Source: a virus
Length of the DNA: 27,098 nucleotides
Strand: one strand, 5' to 3'
IMG/VR virus record: IMGVR_UViG_3300013285_000061
Location: 1-27,098 of that record
Part shown: piece by piece, positions 1 through 8,350 of the stretch
How the letters are laid out: every line of letters begins with the position of its first letter
How positions within the stretch are numbered: position 1 is the first letter of the stretch
Notes under the pieces: model-generated
What the model was told of the DNA's origin: nothing
The model's database searches: none
Seen by the model: the letters and a program-made list of their open reading frames with translations, nothing else
Translations under genes and position numbers: made by a program

Positions 1-1233
1 ATTTTAGACATTCAAAGAACCACGGTATCATACTCGGCAAATTACAACTTGGCTCCAGGTACCAGTTTGTTCTATACCTATAATAACATATTAGGCGGGT
101 ATATTACACTTGATAGATCTGTGCTTGATCCAAGTTATGTATGGGTAATTAAAAATGGCAATCTGTTAACGCCAAGTATTGATTACAAGTTGAATGATGA
201 TTTACAAAGTATACAAATACAAAAATCACTGGCAAAAACTGATACTGTTGAAATCATAACTTTCCCCAGCATGCCTTTACCGCAACAAAAAGTATCCTAC
301 ATGCAGTTCAAGGACATGTTGAATAGAACCAATTACATTAGATTAAATGCCAAAAAAGTCACAACTTTGGCCGCAGACTTGTATTGGAACGACTTGACCA
401 TAACAGTTGATGATGCTAGTAATTTTGACACTCCAAATCCAAGCGGCAACAAACCAGGTGTGATTGAAATAAGAGGAGAGCGTATTGAATATTTCTTCAA
501 GAGCGGAAATGTCTTGGGACAATTGCGTAGAGGAACGCTGGGCACTGGTATCACTAACATAAATCCCAGAGGCGAGATTGTACAATTTATAGGTTACAGT
601 GAAATTATTCCCTACAAAGACAGCATCAATAATACCGTACTAATTTCAACAGGTGCCACTACCATGCCTTTGACATTTGTACCAAAGTCATCTGATGCAA
701 TTGAAGTTTTTGTAGGTGGTTGGAATGTACAAATGTGGAAAGCAGGTGTACCTTATGCCATGGAAGATATAGTGCAAGCAGGCAGTTACACTTATGTTTG
801 TCAAACTGATCACACCAGCAGTACAGCTTTTTCCACAGACTTAGCCAACTGGGAATTCTTTATAGCCAATACTAGATTGAGAAAAACCGCCTATGATGTG
901 TTCAACATCAACAATGCACCAGACAGTCCTGCCGGTGATGTTACGTTCCCAGCTGACTTCACAGTTGATGGCACAACTGCCTCTATAACGTTTGCAAACG
1001 CACCAGCATTTGGTACACAAATAAATGTTGTGCAGAAAACTGGCATTGACTGGGACGGAAAACAATCAAACAGTATTATCATGGATAACGGAGCAGTTGC
1101 CAGCTATGTTAAAGCAGTGCCCGGAGTATGGTATACCGGCTATAAACAAATAAGTAATATATCGAACCCAACGTTTGACACCTCAAATGCCACAGTTGAT
1201 GCAGGTAATATAACGTTTGACCAAGGAAATTAA
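1..1233 (+). CDS. virion structural protein (tail/baseplate type), 5' truncated
   Basis: The reading frame is open to the left window edge, so the gene begins outside; the first internal TTG (position 49) is not needed as a start. About 410 codons are visible. The product is rich in Thr, Asn, Val and Gly with short beta-strand periodicity and has no catalytic motif, as in phage tail or baseplate proteins. A segment around DNA 380-590 (ITVDDASNF, then IEIRGERIEYF, then LRRGTLGTGI) resembles a module I associate with T4-like marine phage structural proteins. A second segment at about 735-860 (Y...EDIVQAGSYTYVCQTDH...DLANWEFF) has the spacing of small aromatic carbohydrate-binding modules of the CBM5/12 type, suggesting glycan contact. 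The next gene starts one base after the stop, so the two are co-transcribed. Exact structural role is unknown. Confidence 0.75.
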   Translation: MLDIQRTTVSYSANYNLAPGTSLFYTYNNILGGYITLDRSVLDPSYVWVIKNGNLLTPSIDYKLNDDLQSIQIQKSLAKTDTVEIITFPSMPLPQQKVSYMQFKDMLNRTNYIRLNAKKVTTLAADLYWNDLTITVDDASNFDTPNPSGNKPGVIEIRGERIEYFFKSGNVLGQLRRGTLGTGITNINPRGEIVQFIGYSEIIPYKDSINNTVLISTGATTMPLTFVPKSSDAIEVFVGGWNVQMWKAGVPYAMEDIVQAGSYTYVCQTDHTSSTAFSTDLANWEFFIANTRLRKTAYDVFNINNAPDSPAGDVTFPADFTVDGTTASITFANAPAFGTQINVVQKTGIDWDGKQSNSIIMDNGAVASYVKAVPGVWYTGYKQISNISNPTFDTSNATVDAGNITFDQGN

Positions 1234-1234
1234 A

Positions 1235-3811
1235 ATGACGCAACAGATAATCAATACGGGAACATCAGCCAATTCAGGCACTGGCGATACACTTCGCACC
1301 GCCGGCACCAAGATAAATGCCAACTTTACTGAATTGTACACTACTCAGTATCAGTTGCCCAATCAAACAAACAACGCTGGCAAAGCTCTTGTAACCAATG
1401 GTGCTGTAGCCACTTGGCAGCCTATTACTGTGACCAATGGAGTATTGACCACTGGCAACTACAATGACCCCAGCTGGATCGTTAGTCTAAGTTATGGTAA
1501 AATTTCTGGAGCACCGGGCGCTTACACGTTGCCAACTGCTACCACAAGCACACTAGGCGGCGTCAAAATAGATGGTACATCTGTGGTCATAAACAGTAAC
1601 ACTGGTACAATAAGTGCAGTGGTTCCCACAGCAACAACGGCCACAATTGGCGGTGTCAAAGTAGACGGAAGCAGTATCACTATTAATAACGGCACTATAA
1701 GCAGTGCGCCCTACAATTTACCCACTGCAAGCACAAGCGTCCTGGGTGGTGTGAAAATTGATGGCACCAGCATCACAATCAGCAACACTGGAGTCATAAC
1801 AGCAACACCCTATGCTTTACCTTTATCCACAAGTCAAACTCCAGGCGGAGTTATAGTTGACGTCAGCAGTATCAATATCAATAACGGTGTGATTTCTGCT
1901 GTGCCAGCCAATATTAGATCTGTAGCAGCCGCTATGTTGTCGGGAGGTTCTCAAACAGGCATAACATTTAGTTACAATTCAACAACGGGTTTGATGACTT
2001 CAACGGTAACAGGCGGAGCAGGAGGATCGGGTATATCGGGGGTCACTGTGCAACAAGCTGGCAGCACACAAGGCAGCGCTACTTCAATTACCACATTGAA
2101 TTTTACTGGCGCAGGTGTTACAGCAACAGCGTCTGGCAGTGTGGCAACTTTGAATATTCCCAGCACATCCTATACTCTGCCCACTGCAACAGTTGGTACC
2201 AGCATATCAGGAACTCTTGGCGGCGTTAAGGTTGACGGTAGCACAATCACCATAACATCTGGCGTTATCAGTAGTGTGTTTCCTGTTGCCAGCACCAGCA
2301 CTGTCGGAGGTGTAAAAGTAGATGGCACCAGCATTACAGTCAACAACAGTATCATCAGTGCAACACCTTATTCACTGCCCACAGCTAGTACAAGTGTATT
2401 GGGTGGAGTCAAAGTAGATGGTGTCTCCTTGGTTATCAATTCTGGAACCGGCATTATCAGCAGTGTGGTTCCAGTGGCCACTACCACGTCTATAGGAGGC
2501 GTAAAAGTGGACGGCTCCAGTATCACAATCAATAATGGTGTGATAAGTGCTCCCACCGGATATGTTTTGCCAACATCCAGTCCCACAGTGCTGGGAGGAG
2601 TCAAAGTTGACAACAGCACAGTAACCATCAACGGATTCGGAGTAATCAGTGCGGCACAATACATCTTGCCTTCAGCTACTGATACCACCTTGGGAGGTGT
2701 TATCATTCCTGCGGTTACTGCTTCCGGCATTATACAAAGTTCAGGATCAATTATCATAGCCACAGCCAGTGCAACACAACTGGGTGGTGTAAGAATTCCC
2801 GCAGTTGGCACCAGTGGCATAACCAATGCCAGCGGCACTTTGGGCTTGGCCGTAGCCAGCACCACCCAAATAGGTGGTGTGAAAGTTGACGGTACAACTA
2901 TTACAGTCAATAACGGAGTGATCAGTGCTCCGATAGGTTATGTGTTGCCAATTGCTAGCACAAGCACTCTGGGTGGTGTGAAAATTGATGGCACCAGCAT
3001 AACAATTACCAATGGTGTGATAACTTCCAACATCACATACAGTCTCCCAACAGCCGGTGTTACCACGCTGGGAGGTGTTTATATTCCCGCAGTGGCCACC
3101 AGTGCTATCAATAATTCAGCAGGCACAATCAGTGTTGCAACTGCTAGTACGTCGCAACTGGGCGCTGTTAAAATTGATGGTACAACAATTAATATATCCA
3201 GTGGCACAATATCAGTACCCATAGCCAGCGCACTCACATTGGGTGTGGTCAAGGTGGATGGCTCCAGCATCACAATTAATCCAAGCACTGGTGTCATCAG
3301 CGGAGCCAGTACATACACTTTGCCTACTGCCAGTACAAGTGTGCTAGGCGGTGTAAAAGTTGATGGATCCAGTATCACTATTAATAATGGTGTGATAAGT
3401 TCCTCGGGCGGCGGCGGTGGCACACTCAGTAGTAGAACAACCGTACAAGTGACTACAGCTACTTTGGCAGTTGGATCCAGTTCACCAGCCACAGTTACCG
3501 CTGCCAAAGGATATGCCTTGTACAATATATCTTGCACATCAGGAGCATGGGTCACGGTTTATACCAGCAGTACAGCGCAGGCTAACGATAGCTCAAGAAC
3601 AATAACCACTGACCCCACACCAGGCAGTGGTATAGTTGCAGAATCAATAACAATTGGTAATACTGCCACGTCGACAGATTTTACTCCGGCCGTTATGGGA
3701 TTCAATAACGACGCTACCCCAAGCGCAAACATGTATCTGAAGATTTATAATAATGGTGGAGTAACTGGTGCTATCACAGTTACAATTACATATCTTAAAC
3801 TAGAAGCATAA
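1235..3811 (+). CDS. repeat-built tail fibre protein, 858 aa
   Basis: The start is ATG 1235, 7-8 nt after AAGGAA; an in-frame TTG at 1217 inside the previous gene is less likely. The N-terminus (residues about 5-36: INTGTSANSGTGDTL, then KINANFTELYT) is the attachment-type motif common on fibres of T4-like cyanophages. Residues about 99-725 are roughly 17 degenerate repeats of about 31-33 aa with core LGGVKVDGSSITINNGVIS, preceded by LPTASTS. One long non-repeat insertion lies after repeat 4. A Gly-rich hinge (SSGGGGG) leads to a distinct C-terminal domain of about 130 aa that lacks repeats and is the candidate receptor-binding tip. This is most likely a long trimeric beta-fibre. It lies directly upstream of the S53 peptidase gene, one base apart. 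Family-level call only. Confidence 0.8.
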   Translation: MTQQIINTGTSANSGTGDTLRTAGTKINANFTELYTTQYQLPNQTNNAGKALVTNGAVATWQPITVTNGVLTTGNYNDPSWIVSLSYGKISGAPGAYTLPTATTSTLGGVKIDGTSVVINSNTGTISAVVPTATTATIGGVKVDGSSITINNGTISSAPYNLPTASTSVLGGVKIDGTSITISNTGVITATPYALPLSTSQTPGGVIVDVSSININNGVISAVPANIRSVAAAMLSGGSQTGITFSYNSTTGLMTSTVTGGAGGSGISGVTVQQAGSTQGSATSITTLNFTGAGVTATASGSVATLNIPSTSYTLPTATVGTSISGTLGGVKVDGSTITITSGVISSVFPVASTSTVGGVKVDGTSITVNNSIISATPYSLPTASTSVLGGVKVDGVSLVINSGTGIISSVVPVATTTSIGGVKVDGSSITINNGVISAPTGYVLPTSSPTVLGGVKVDNSTVTINGFGVISAAQYILPSATDTTLGGVIIPAVTASGIIQSSGSIIIATASATQLGGVRIPAVGTSGITNASGTLGLAVASTTQIGGVKVDGTTITVNNGVISAPIGYVLPIASTSTLGGVKIDGTSITITNGVITSNITYSLPTAGVTTLGGVYIPAVATSAINNSAGTISVATASTSQLGAVKIDGTTINISSGTISVPIASALTLGVVKVDGSSITINPSTGVISGASTYTLPTASTSVLGGVKVDGSSITINNGVISSSGGGGGTLSSRTTVQVTTATLAVGSSSPATVTAAKGYALYNISCTSGAWVTVYTSSTAQANDSSRTITTDPTPGSGIVAESITIGNTATSTDFTPAVMGFNNDATPSANMYLKIYNNGGVTGAITVTITYLKLEA
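1529..3405 (+). repeat. about 17 tandem degenerate protein-coding repeats
   Basis: In-frame repeats of about 90-100 bp encode the LPTASTSxLGGVKVDGxSITxNNGVIS unit. Conservation is clear in protein but degenerate in DNA; the best-kept stretches encode GGVKVDG and ITINNGVI. Three units replace KVDG by a I(I)PAV variant (around 2700, 2790 and 3080). One unit near 1850-1900 is followed by a non-repeat insertion reaching about 2175. Repeats of this kind can expand or contract by recombination, changing fibre length. Confidence 0.85.
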
Positions 3812-3812
3812 T

Positions 3813-5387
3813 ATGACCACAAGTACTTTAAAAAATCTTGATGATACTATATTGATTAGTGTCTATCTCAAAAGAGATTTGCATGAGAACGGCATGACTT
3901 TGCAACAGTATGCTGATGGAGTAATAGCCGGTACACATGCTGTATTAGATCATGACGAATACATTTATCAATTTGGTTCTACCGAAGATGCAACTATAGA
4001 AGTGAATGATTTTTTCTATCATAATAATTTTACTATTGTAGAAGCCAGTCGTGGTAGGGGTGTGGTACAGATTACAGGTACTGTAGAAAATTTTAATAAA
4101 ACATTTGGAATAACATTGTTAGATGTCACTGATGATACTGGCCGAATCTACATGATGTACGAAGGCGCCATAACAATTCCAAGTGAAATTGCCAGCCTAG
4201 TTGAACCTATTCAAGGGTTTGATCAAAGTTTTATAGCAGTAAAAAATGCAGTTATATGCGACGCCAATACTGTTGATCCGTTAGTATCAGTTAGTCCTGT
4301 ACAAATGGCAACTGCATATGGTATGCCGCCTGGAACTGGATATGGCGGGTGTATTGGCATATTTGAATTGACCTATAGCGGATTTGTTACCGGTTATAAT
4401 CAAACGGATGTTACCAATAGTTTTTCTCGTATTGGACTTACTGCTCCTAAAATAGTTAATATAAATGTAAATGGGGCTACAGTTAGTTCAACTAGTGATA
4501 GCGAAAGCATGTTAGATATCTACTGTGCAGGCGCAATATCTCCAAGATCTCGCATAGCATACTACACTGCCCCAAACAGCGGAACGCAAAATATTATTGA
4601 TAATATACTTGCTGCCGCAAATGATACAACAAATAATCCATCAGTACTTGATATTAGCTGGGGAATTGGTGATGGAACACAATACGATACTGCATTTCAG
4701 TCCTGTGTTGTAAAAGGTATAACAGTATTTGTAAGTTCGGGAGACAGCGGCGCTAACAATTTGAATATAACAGCTTCATGTTGTAGTGCCTACATGGTTT
4801 CGACAGGCGGCACCAGTGTTTTTCTAAATGGCAGTAATCAAATTACCAGTGAAGTTGCCTGGAGCGGCAGCGGCGGCGGCATCAGTGCGTCTGTATCATT
4901 ACCTAGTTGGCAAACTGGGCTTACTACAACAACTAAAACAGCCAGCTCAACAGGAACGCCAACAGCATTGCCTCGACGAGGAGTTCCAGATATAAGTGCT
5001 CCTGCTGATCCCAATACAGGGTTCGCATATTTTATTAACGGTGTTCTTAGTCAAGTTGGCGGAACAAGCGCCTCTGCGCCATTGTTGGCAGGCATGTGGG
5101 CAAGACTAAATGCCCAATTAGGATATCGGATACCGTTTAATATGACCACTTGGTATTCAAACAGAGCATTATTGTTCAACGATATTATCAGCGGTGATAA
5201 CAGGAACGGATTAACCACAGGATATACAACCACAGCAGGGTGGGATGCAGTAACTGGCCTTGGCACACCAAAAGCAGATCAGATTTACAAGTATTTCCAT
5301 ACAGGCAGTACTTTCCCAAAGCAAAATTATGGATTCAGACCCACTACAGGATTTGCCTATCCTAGGAAAACCACTGGTGTTAGATAA
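3813..5387 (+). CDS. S53 family serine peptidase (sedolisin/kumamolisin-like) with pro-domain, 524 aa
   Basis: Residues 1-147 look like a pro-kumamolisin activation domain (VVQITGTVENFNKTFG, later VEPIQGFDQ). The catalytic domain follows, opening with SPVQMATAYGMP (about 161-172). The catalytic residues of the family are all present in the expected order: E231 and D235 in ESMLDI (the ExxxD pair), D311 in SSGDSG (oxyanion Asp) and nucleophile S419 in GGTSASAP. The C-terminal calcium site is also recognisable (D457-I458 and the AGWDAVTGLGTP segment). Length matches bacterial sedolisins. There is no signal peptide or membrane segment, so export would need virion incorporation or release at lysis. 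It sits between a fibre gene and a structural-type gene on the same strand, suggesting a virion-associated or fibre-processing protease. Sedolisins typically work at acid pH. The enzyme class is well supported; the role is inference. Confidence 0.92.
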   Translation: MTTSTLKNLDDTILISVYLKRDLHENGMTLQQYADGVIAGTHAVLDHDEYIYQFGSTEDATIEVNDFFYHNNFTIVEASRGRGVVQITGTVENFNKTFGITLLDVTDDTGRIYMMYEGAITIPSEIASLVEPIQGFDQSFIAVKNAVICDANTVDPLVSVSPVQMATAYGMPPGTGYGGCIGIFELTYSGFVTGYNQTDVTNSFSRIGLTAPKIVNINVNGATVSSTSDSESMLDIYCAGAISPRSRIAYYTAPNSGTQNIIDNILAAANDTTNNPSVLDISWGIGDGTQYDTAFQSCVVKGITVFVSSGDSGANNLNITASCCSAYMVSTGGTSVFLNGSNQITSEVAWSGSGGGISASVSLPSWQTGLTTTTKTASSTGTPTALPRRGVPDISAPADPNTGFAYFINGVLSQVGGTSASAPLLAGMWARLNAQLGYRIPFNMTTWYSNRALLFNDIISGDNRNGLTTGYTTTAGWDAVTGLGTPKADQIYKYFHTGSTFPKQNYGFRPTTGFAYPRKTTGVR

Positions 5388-5411
5388 TTAAACTAGCACT
5401 TAATAAACACA

Positions 5412-5419
5412 GATAAATA
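5412..5419 (+). promoter_or_regulatory. T4 late-promoter-like element GATAAATA
   Basis: GATAAATA differs from the T4 late consensus TATAAATA at one base. It lies in the 52-base gap after the S53 gene, 20 nt before the ATG of the 203-aa structural gene, which is a suitable distance. The same octamer occurs in the gap before the fibre gene at 9680. No sigma70 -35 box is evident. Confidence 0.5.
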
Positions 5420-5439
5420 ATACATAAAGAGAGACCAGC

Positions 5440-6051
5440 ATGCAGAGCAAAGATCAAACAGGAATTCACATAGAAGGGCATATAAAAATATTCGATCCTA
5501 CTTCCAAGGAAGTATACATCGACAAACGCAATGCCATTCATTATGAAAACATGAGTTATGCTTTGGCACAAAGTTTGTCCAACAGCATTAACGGTGGATA
5601 CATTTATCAAATGAGCTTTGGTAACGGTGGCACAAGCGTTGACCCCACAGGAATTATTACATATCTCACTCCCAACACCAGCGGAACCAATGCCAGTTTG
5701 TATAATCCTACATACTCAAAAGTCATAGACCCTAATGCGGCTACCAATACGGATCCCACAAGAAATTTCACCGAAGTAAGACACACAACTGGATACAATT
5801 ACAGCGACATTTTCTGTACTTGTTTGTTAGACTACGGCGAGCCCAGTGGCCAGGCAGCATATGATACCACAAATACAGGCGAACAAACTTTTATATTTGA
5901 CGAATTGGGTTTGGTGAATTACAGTGCAACCGGTACCAATTTGCTATTGACTCATGTGATATTTCATCCTGTACAAAAAAGTCTCAACAGGCTTATACAG
6001 ATAGATTATACAGTTAGAATCCAAAGCCTTACAGGCTTGGTAAGTGTATAA
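5440..6051 (+). CDS. phage virion structural-type protein, 203 aa
   Basis: I do not assign a specific function. The N-terminal part (IEGHIKIFDPTSKEVYIDKRNAIH, read here as two pieces around residues 10-33) followed by ENMSYALAQSL and a segment IYQMSFGNGGTSVDPTG resembles a conserved structural-type protein of T4-like aquatic phages. The rest is beta-rich with polar turns and ends in a strand-rich region (LIQIDYTVRIQSL). The start is ATG 5440, after a purine-rich GAGAGA and a late-promoter-like octamer. It is followed after 10 bases by the collar-domain fibre gene, whose Shine-Dalgarno overlaps this stop codon. Probable baseplate or tail component. Confidence 0.65.
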   Translation: MQSKDQTGIHIEGHIKIFDPTSKEVYIDKRNAIHYENMSYALAQSLSNSINGGYIYQMSFGNGGTSVDPTGIITYLTPNTSGTNASLYNPTYSKVIDPNAATNTDPTRNFTEVRHTTGYNYSDIFCTCLLDYGEPSGQAAYDTTNTGEQTFIFDELGLVNYSATGTNLLLTHVIFHPVQKSLNRLIQIDYTVRIQSLTGLVSV

Positions 6052-6061
6052 GGAGAATTAG

Positions 6062-8350
6062 ATGCCATACACCGTTCCCTATACCGATTCAACTAATCCT
6101 GCCAAGCCAGCCATCACGGTAGCTGATGGTGCCTTGAACAATCAAACCAGTCTTACTTTTGTGGGCAAAAACTATGCAGGTTATGCTCCAATACATGCTG
6201 CCGACCTGCTACATTTGCTTGAAAATTTTGCATCACCTAATGCACCTGCTAATGCAGTACAAGGACAGTTATGGTATGACACAGCATTGGGCAACAACAT
6301 ACTAAGAGTATATGATGGTGCCGGTACCTGGAACGAAGCTGGTTCAATCAAACGAGCTGGTGTGACTACACTGGCAGCCACCGGTGGTGTGCCTGACATC
6401 ACCAATGCCACTGCCGGTGATTTATGGGTGGACACTGACAACAGCCAATTATATTTGTTCTCAGGCAGTAGCTGGCTGTTGATTGGTCCACAATTCAGTG
6501 CAGGTAAAGCCACAGGCCCGTTGGTTGAGTCAATAACTGACACTGCCAACGTGGTACACAGCGTGATAAGTTTGTATGCGGCCAGTTCGCAGGATAGTTC
6601 TGCCTATCGCATTGCTATTATCAGCAAAGATACCTTTACTCCTAAAACTACCATTACAGGTTTTGGACTTATCAACGCTGGATTAAATCTGTCATCTAGC
6701 ATTTCCACAGACTCATCGCAGACTCCTACCAACATTTGGGGCAACTCTCAAGCGGCCAATGCTTTGAATGTGAATGGTGTAGCTGTGTCGGCAGCAAATT
6801 TCCTTAGAGGTGATGCCAGTGCAGGCAACAGTCAAACTACATCTAATGTGCCTATCAATATCAGAAACACTGGAGGCTTGGGCATAGGTGGCGATCTAAG
6901 TTTTAATATCAGTCAAGCCACTTCTGGTTTTGTTTTCAACAGCACCAGCAGTACCAACAGCATTGATTTTATTCTAAGCGGAAACAATTTGGTGCATCTT
7001 GCTCCATCTGGCACCGTCGGTATAGGTAACGGCAACACTTCACCTTCGTCAACGCTGAGTGTGGCTGGAGTTATCACGTCCGGCGCGGTAAACACATCCG
7101 GAGGCATTGTGATCAAATCAGCTGCCAACGGCATACTAACAACTGTTTTTAATCTTGATACCACAGCAGGCATCGCAACAAGTTTACCTACCACAGTTAC
7201 AAACACAATTACCGCTAACGCCATAGTGATCAGTCCTACAGCTTTGCCAGGCACAGTAATCAGTCCTCCTCCGCTGACCAACAACACAACCAGCAACTAT
7301 GATATTGGAAGTCAAACTAATCCTTTTAGGAATGTATATGCCCAGTCATTTGTTGGTAGTTTCAACGGCAACTTTACAGGCAGTGTGACAGGAAGTGTGA
7401 GCGGTACAGCTGACAGTTTAAAAACGCCCATAGTATTTAAAGTGGCAGGCGATTTAATTTCCAGCGACACCGGCACGGTGTTCACTGGTCAAAGCCCTAC
7501 AGGTGTGGCCACGCTGAATGTTACAGCAAGCACTGCATTGATCGTAGGCACAGTTGCTTCACCCAGAACAGCTGCCACTTCAACGTCAACTGGTGACAAG
7601 TTCTTGGCTTATCAAACAGCAGGCGGCGGTCAATTGGTTTCCATGGACAAGGCCACTTATTTGAAGCTTGATGCCGCATTGTTGCACAGCGGCTATGGCA
7701 CACCAATTGGCTCAATAATTGCGTGGGGAGGATCCTCAATCAGTTTGAATGGGGTGCCTCCAGGATGGTTGCTTTGCGATGGAGCAGAAGTGAAACAAAC
7801 AGATTATCCGTCATTGTATAAAGTAATTGGACTTTCTTTTACTCCGCCAGGAGGACTGCAAGGTAAAAATACTTTTGCTTTGCCAGATCTTCGAGGAAGA
7901 TTTGCACTGGGCAGAGACAACATGAACAATCTCACTGACGTGGCAAACTTTGCGCAAGTGCTCAACGATGCAGGCACGAAAATTTTAACAGGCGGTCAAA
8001 AAGGTCCAGCTAATAGAGTACAGGACTCTAGTGCAATTGTTGTGGGAGGATACGGCGGCGGCCAATATGTCACATTGACTACAGCTAATTTGCCAGCTCA
8101 CAGCCACACATTGACCAGTTCAGCTGGTAATCAATATTATGCAGTTAGCAGTGTTACATCCGATGCAGACACCAACTCCGTACAAGGTTATGGCATAGCG
8201 GGCCAGCCGTCAGGCACTGCCAAAGGACTCAAGAGCAGCGGCAATGTGAATTATAGTGGTTCTGGTACTTCAACCGGATCAGCCGCTGTGAATGTCATGA
8301 ACAACTATCAAACAATAAACTATATTATATTTTCGGGATCTAATTTATAA
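6062..8350 (+). CDS. tail fibre with phage tail-collar domain, 762 aa
   Basis: AAGGAG overlapping the previous stop sets the start. Residues about 17-200 form a module shared with the next two genes (FVGKNYAGY, LLENFA, GQLWYD, GDLWVDTDNSQLYLF, GSSWLLIGP). The middle is Ser/Thr/Gly-rich fibre. A tail-collar domain occupies roughly 546-615 (GTPIGSIIAWGG, PPGWLLCDG, LPDLRGRFALGRD), followed by a His-containing tip (LPAHSHTLTSS). Collar domains are typical of C-terminal fibre ends of phages and R-type tailocins. The stop overlaps the next ATG by one base (TAATG), so translation is probably coupled. Likely one of three alternative or co-assembled short fibres. Confidence 0.88.
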   Translation: MPYTVPYTDSTNPAKPAITVADGALNNQTSLTFVGKNYAGYAPIHAADLLHLLENFASPNAPANAVQGQLWYDTALGNNILRVYDGAGTWNEAGSIKRAGVTTLAATGGVPDITNATAGDLWVDTDNSQLYLFSGSSWLLIGPQFSAGKATGPLVESITDTANVVHSVISLYAASSQDSSAYRIAIISKDTFTPKTTITGFGLINAGLNLSSSISTDSSQTPTNIWGNSQAANALNVNGVAVSAANFLRGDASAGNSQTTSNVPINIRNTGGLGIGGDLSFNISQATSGFVFNSTSSTNSIDFILSGNNLVHLAPSGTVGIGNGNTSPSSTLSVAGVITSGAVNTSGGIVIKSAANGILTTVFNLDTTAGIATSLPTTVTNTITANAIVISPTALPGTVISPPPLTNNTTSNYDIGSQTNPFRNVYAQSFVGSFNGNFTGSVTGSVSGTADSLKTPIVFKVAGDLISSDTGTVFTGQSPTGVATLNVTASTALIVGTVASPRTAATSTSTGDKFLAYQTAGGGQLVSMDKATYLKLDAALLHSGYGTPIGSIIAWGGSSISLNGVPPGWLLCDGAEVKQTDYPSLYKVIGLSFTPPGGLQGKNTFALPDLRGRFALGRDNMNNLTDVANFAQVLNDAGTKILTGGQKGPANRVQDSSAIVVGGYGGGQYVTLTTANLPAHSHTLTSSAGNQYYAVSSVTSDADTNSVQGYGIAGQPSGTAKGLKSSGNVNYSGSGTSTGSAAVNVMNNYQTINYIIFSGSNL

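Noticed and set aside
1217-1234. TTG start adding six residues to the repeat fibre
   Set aside because: ATG 1235 has a well spaced AAGGAA; the TTG has no Shine-Dalgarno.
2368-2910. Long minus-strand open frame (180 codons) within the repeat fibre gene
   Set aside because: It is a shadow of the repeats: the translation is a repetitive TPP/VVLA pattern mirroring them, with no Shine-Dalgarno and no neighbour on that strand.
1529-3405. Direct repeats considered as a CRISPR array or variable-number DNA repeat
   Set aside because: The repeats are in frame, degenerate at DNA level, have no unique spacers of fixed size and encode a repeated fibre motif.
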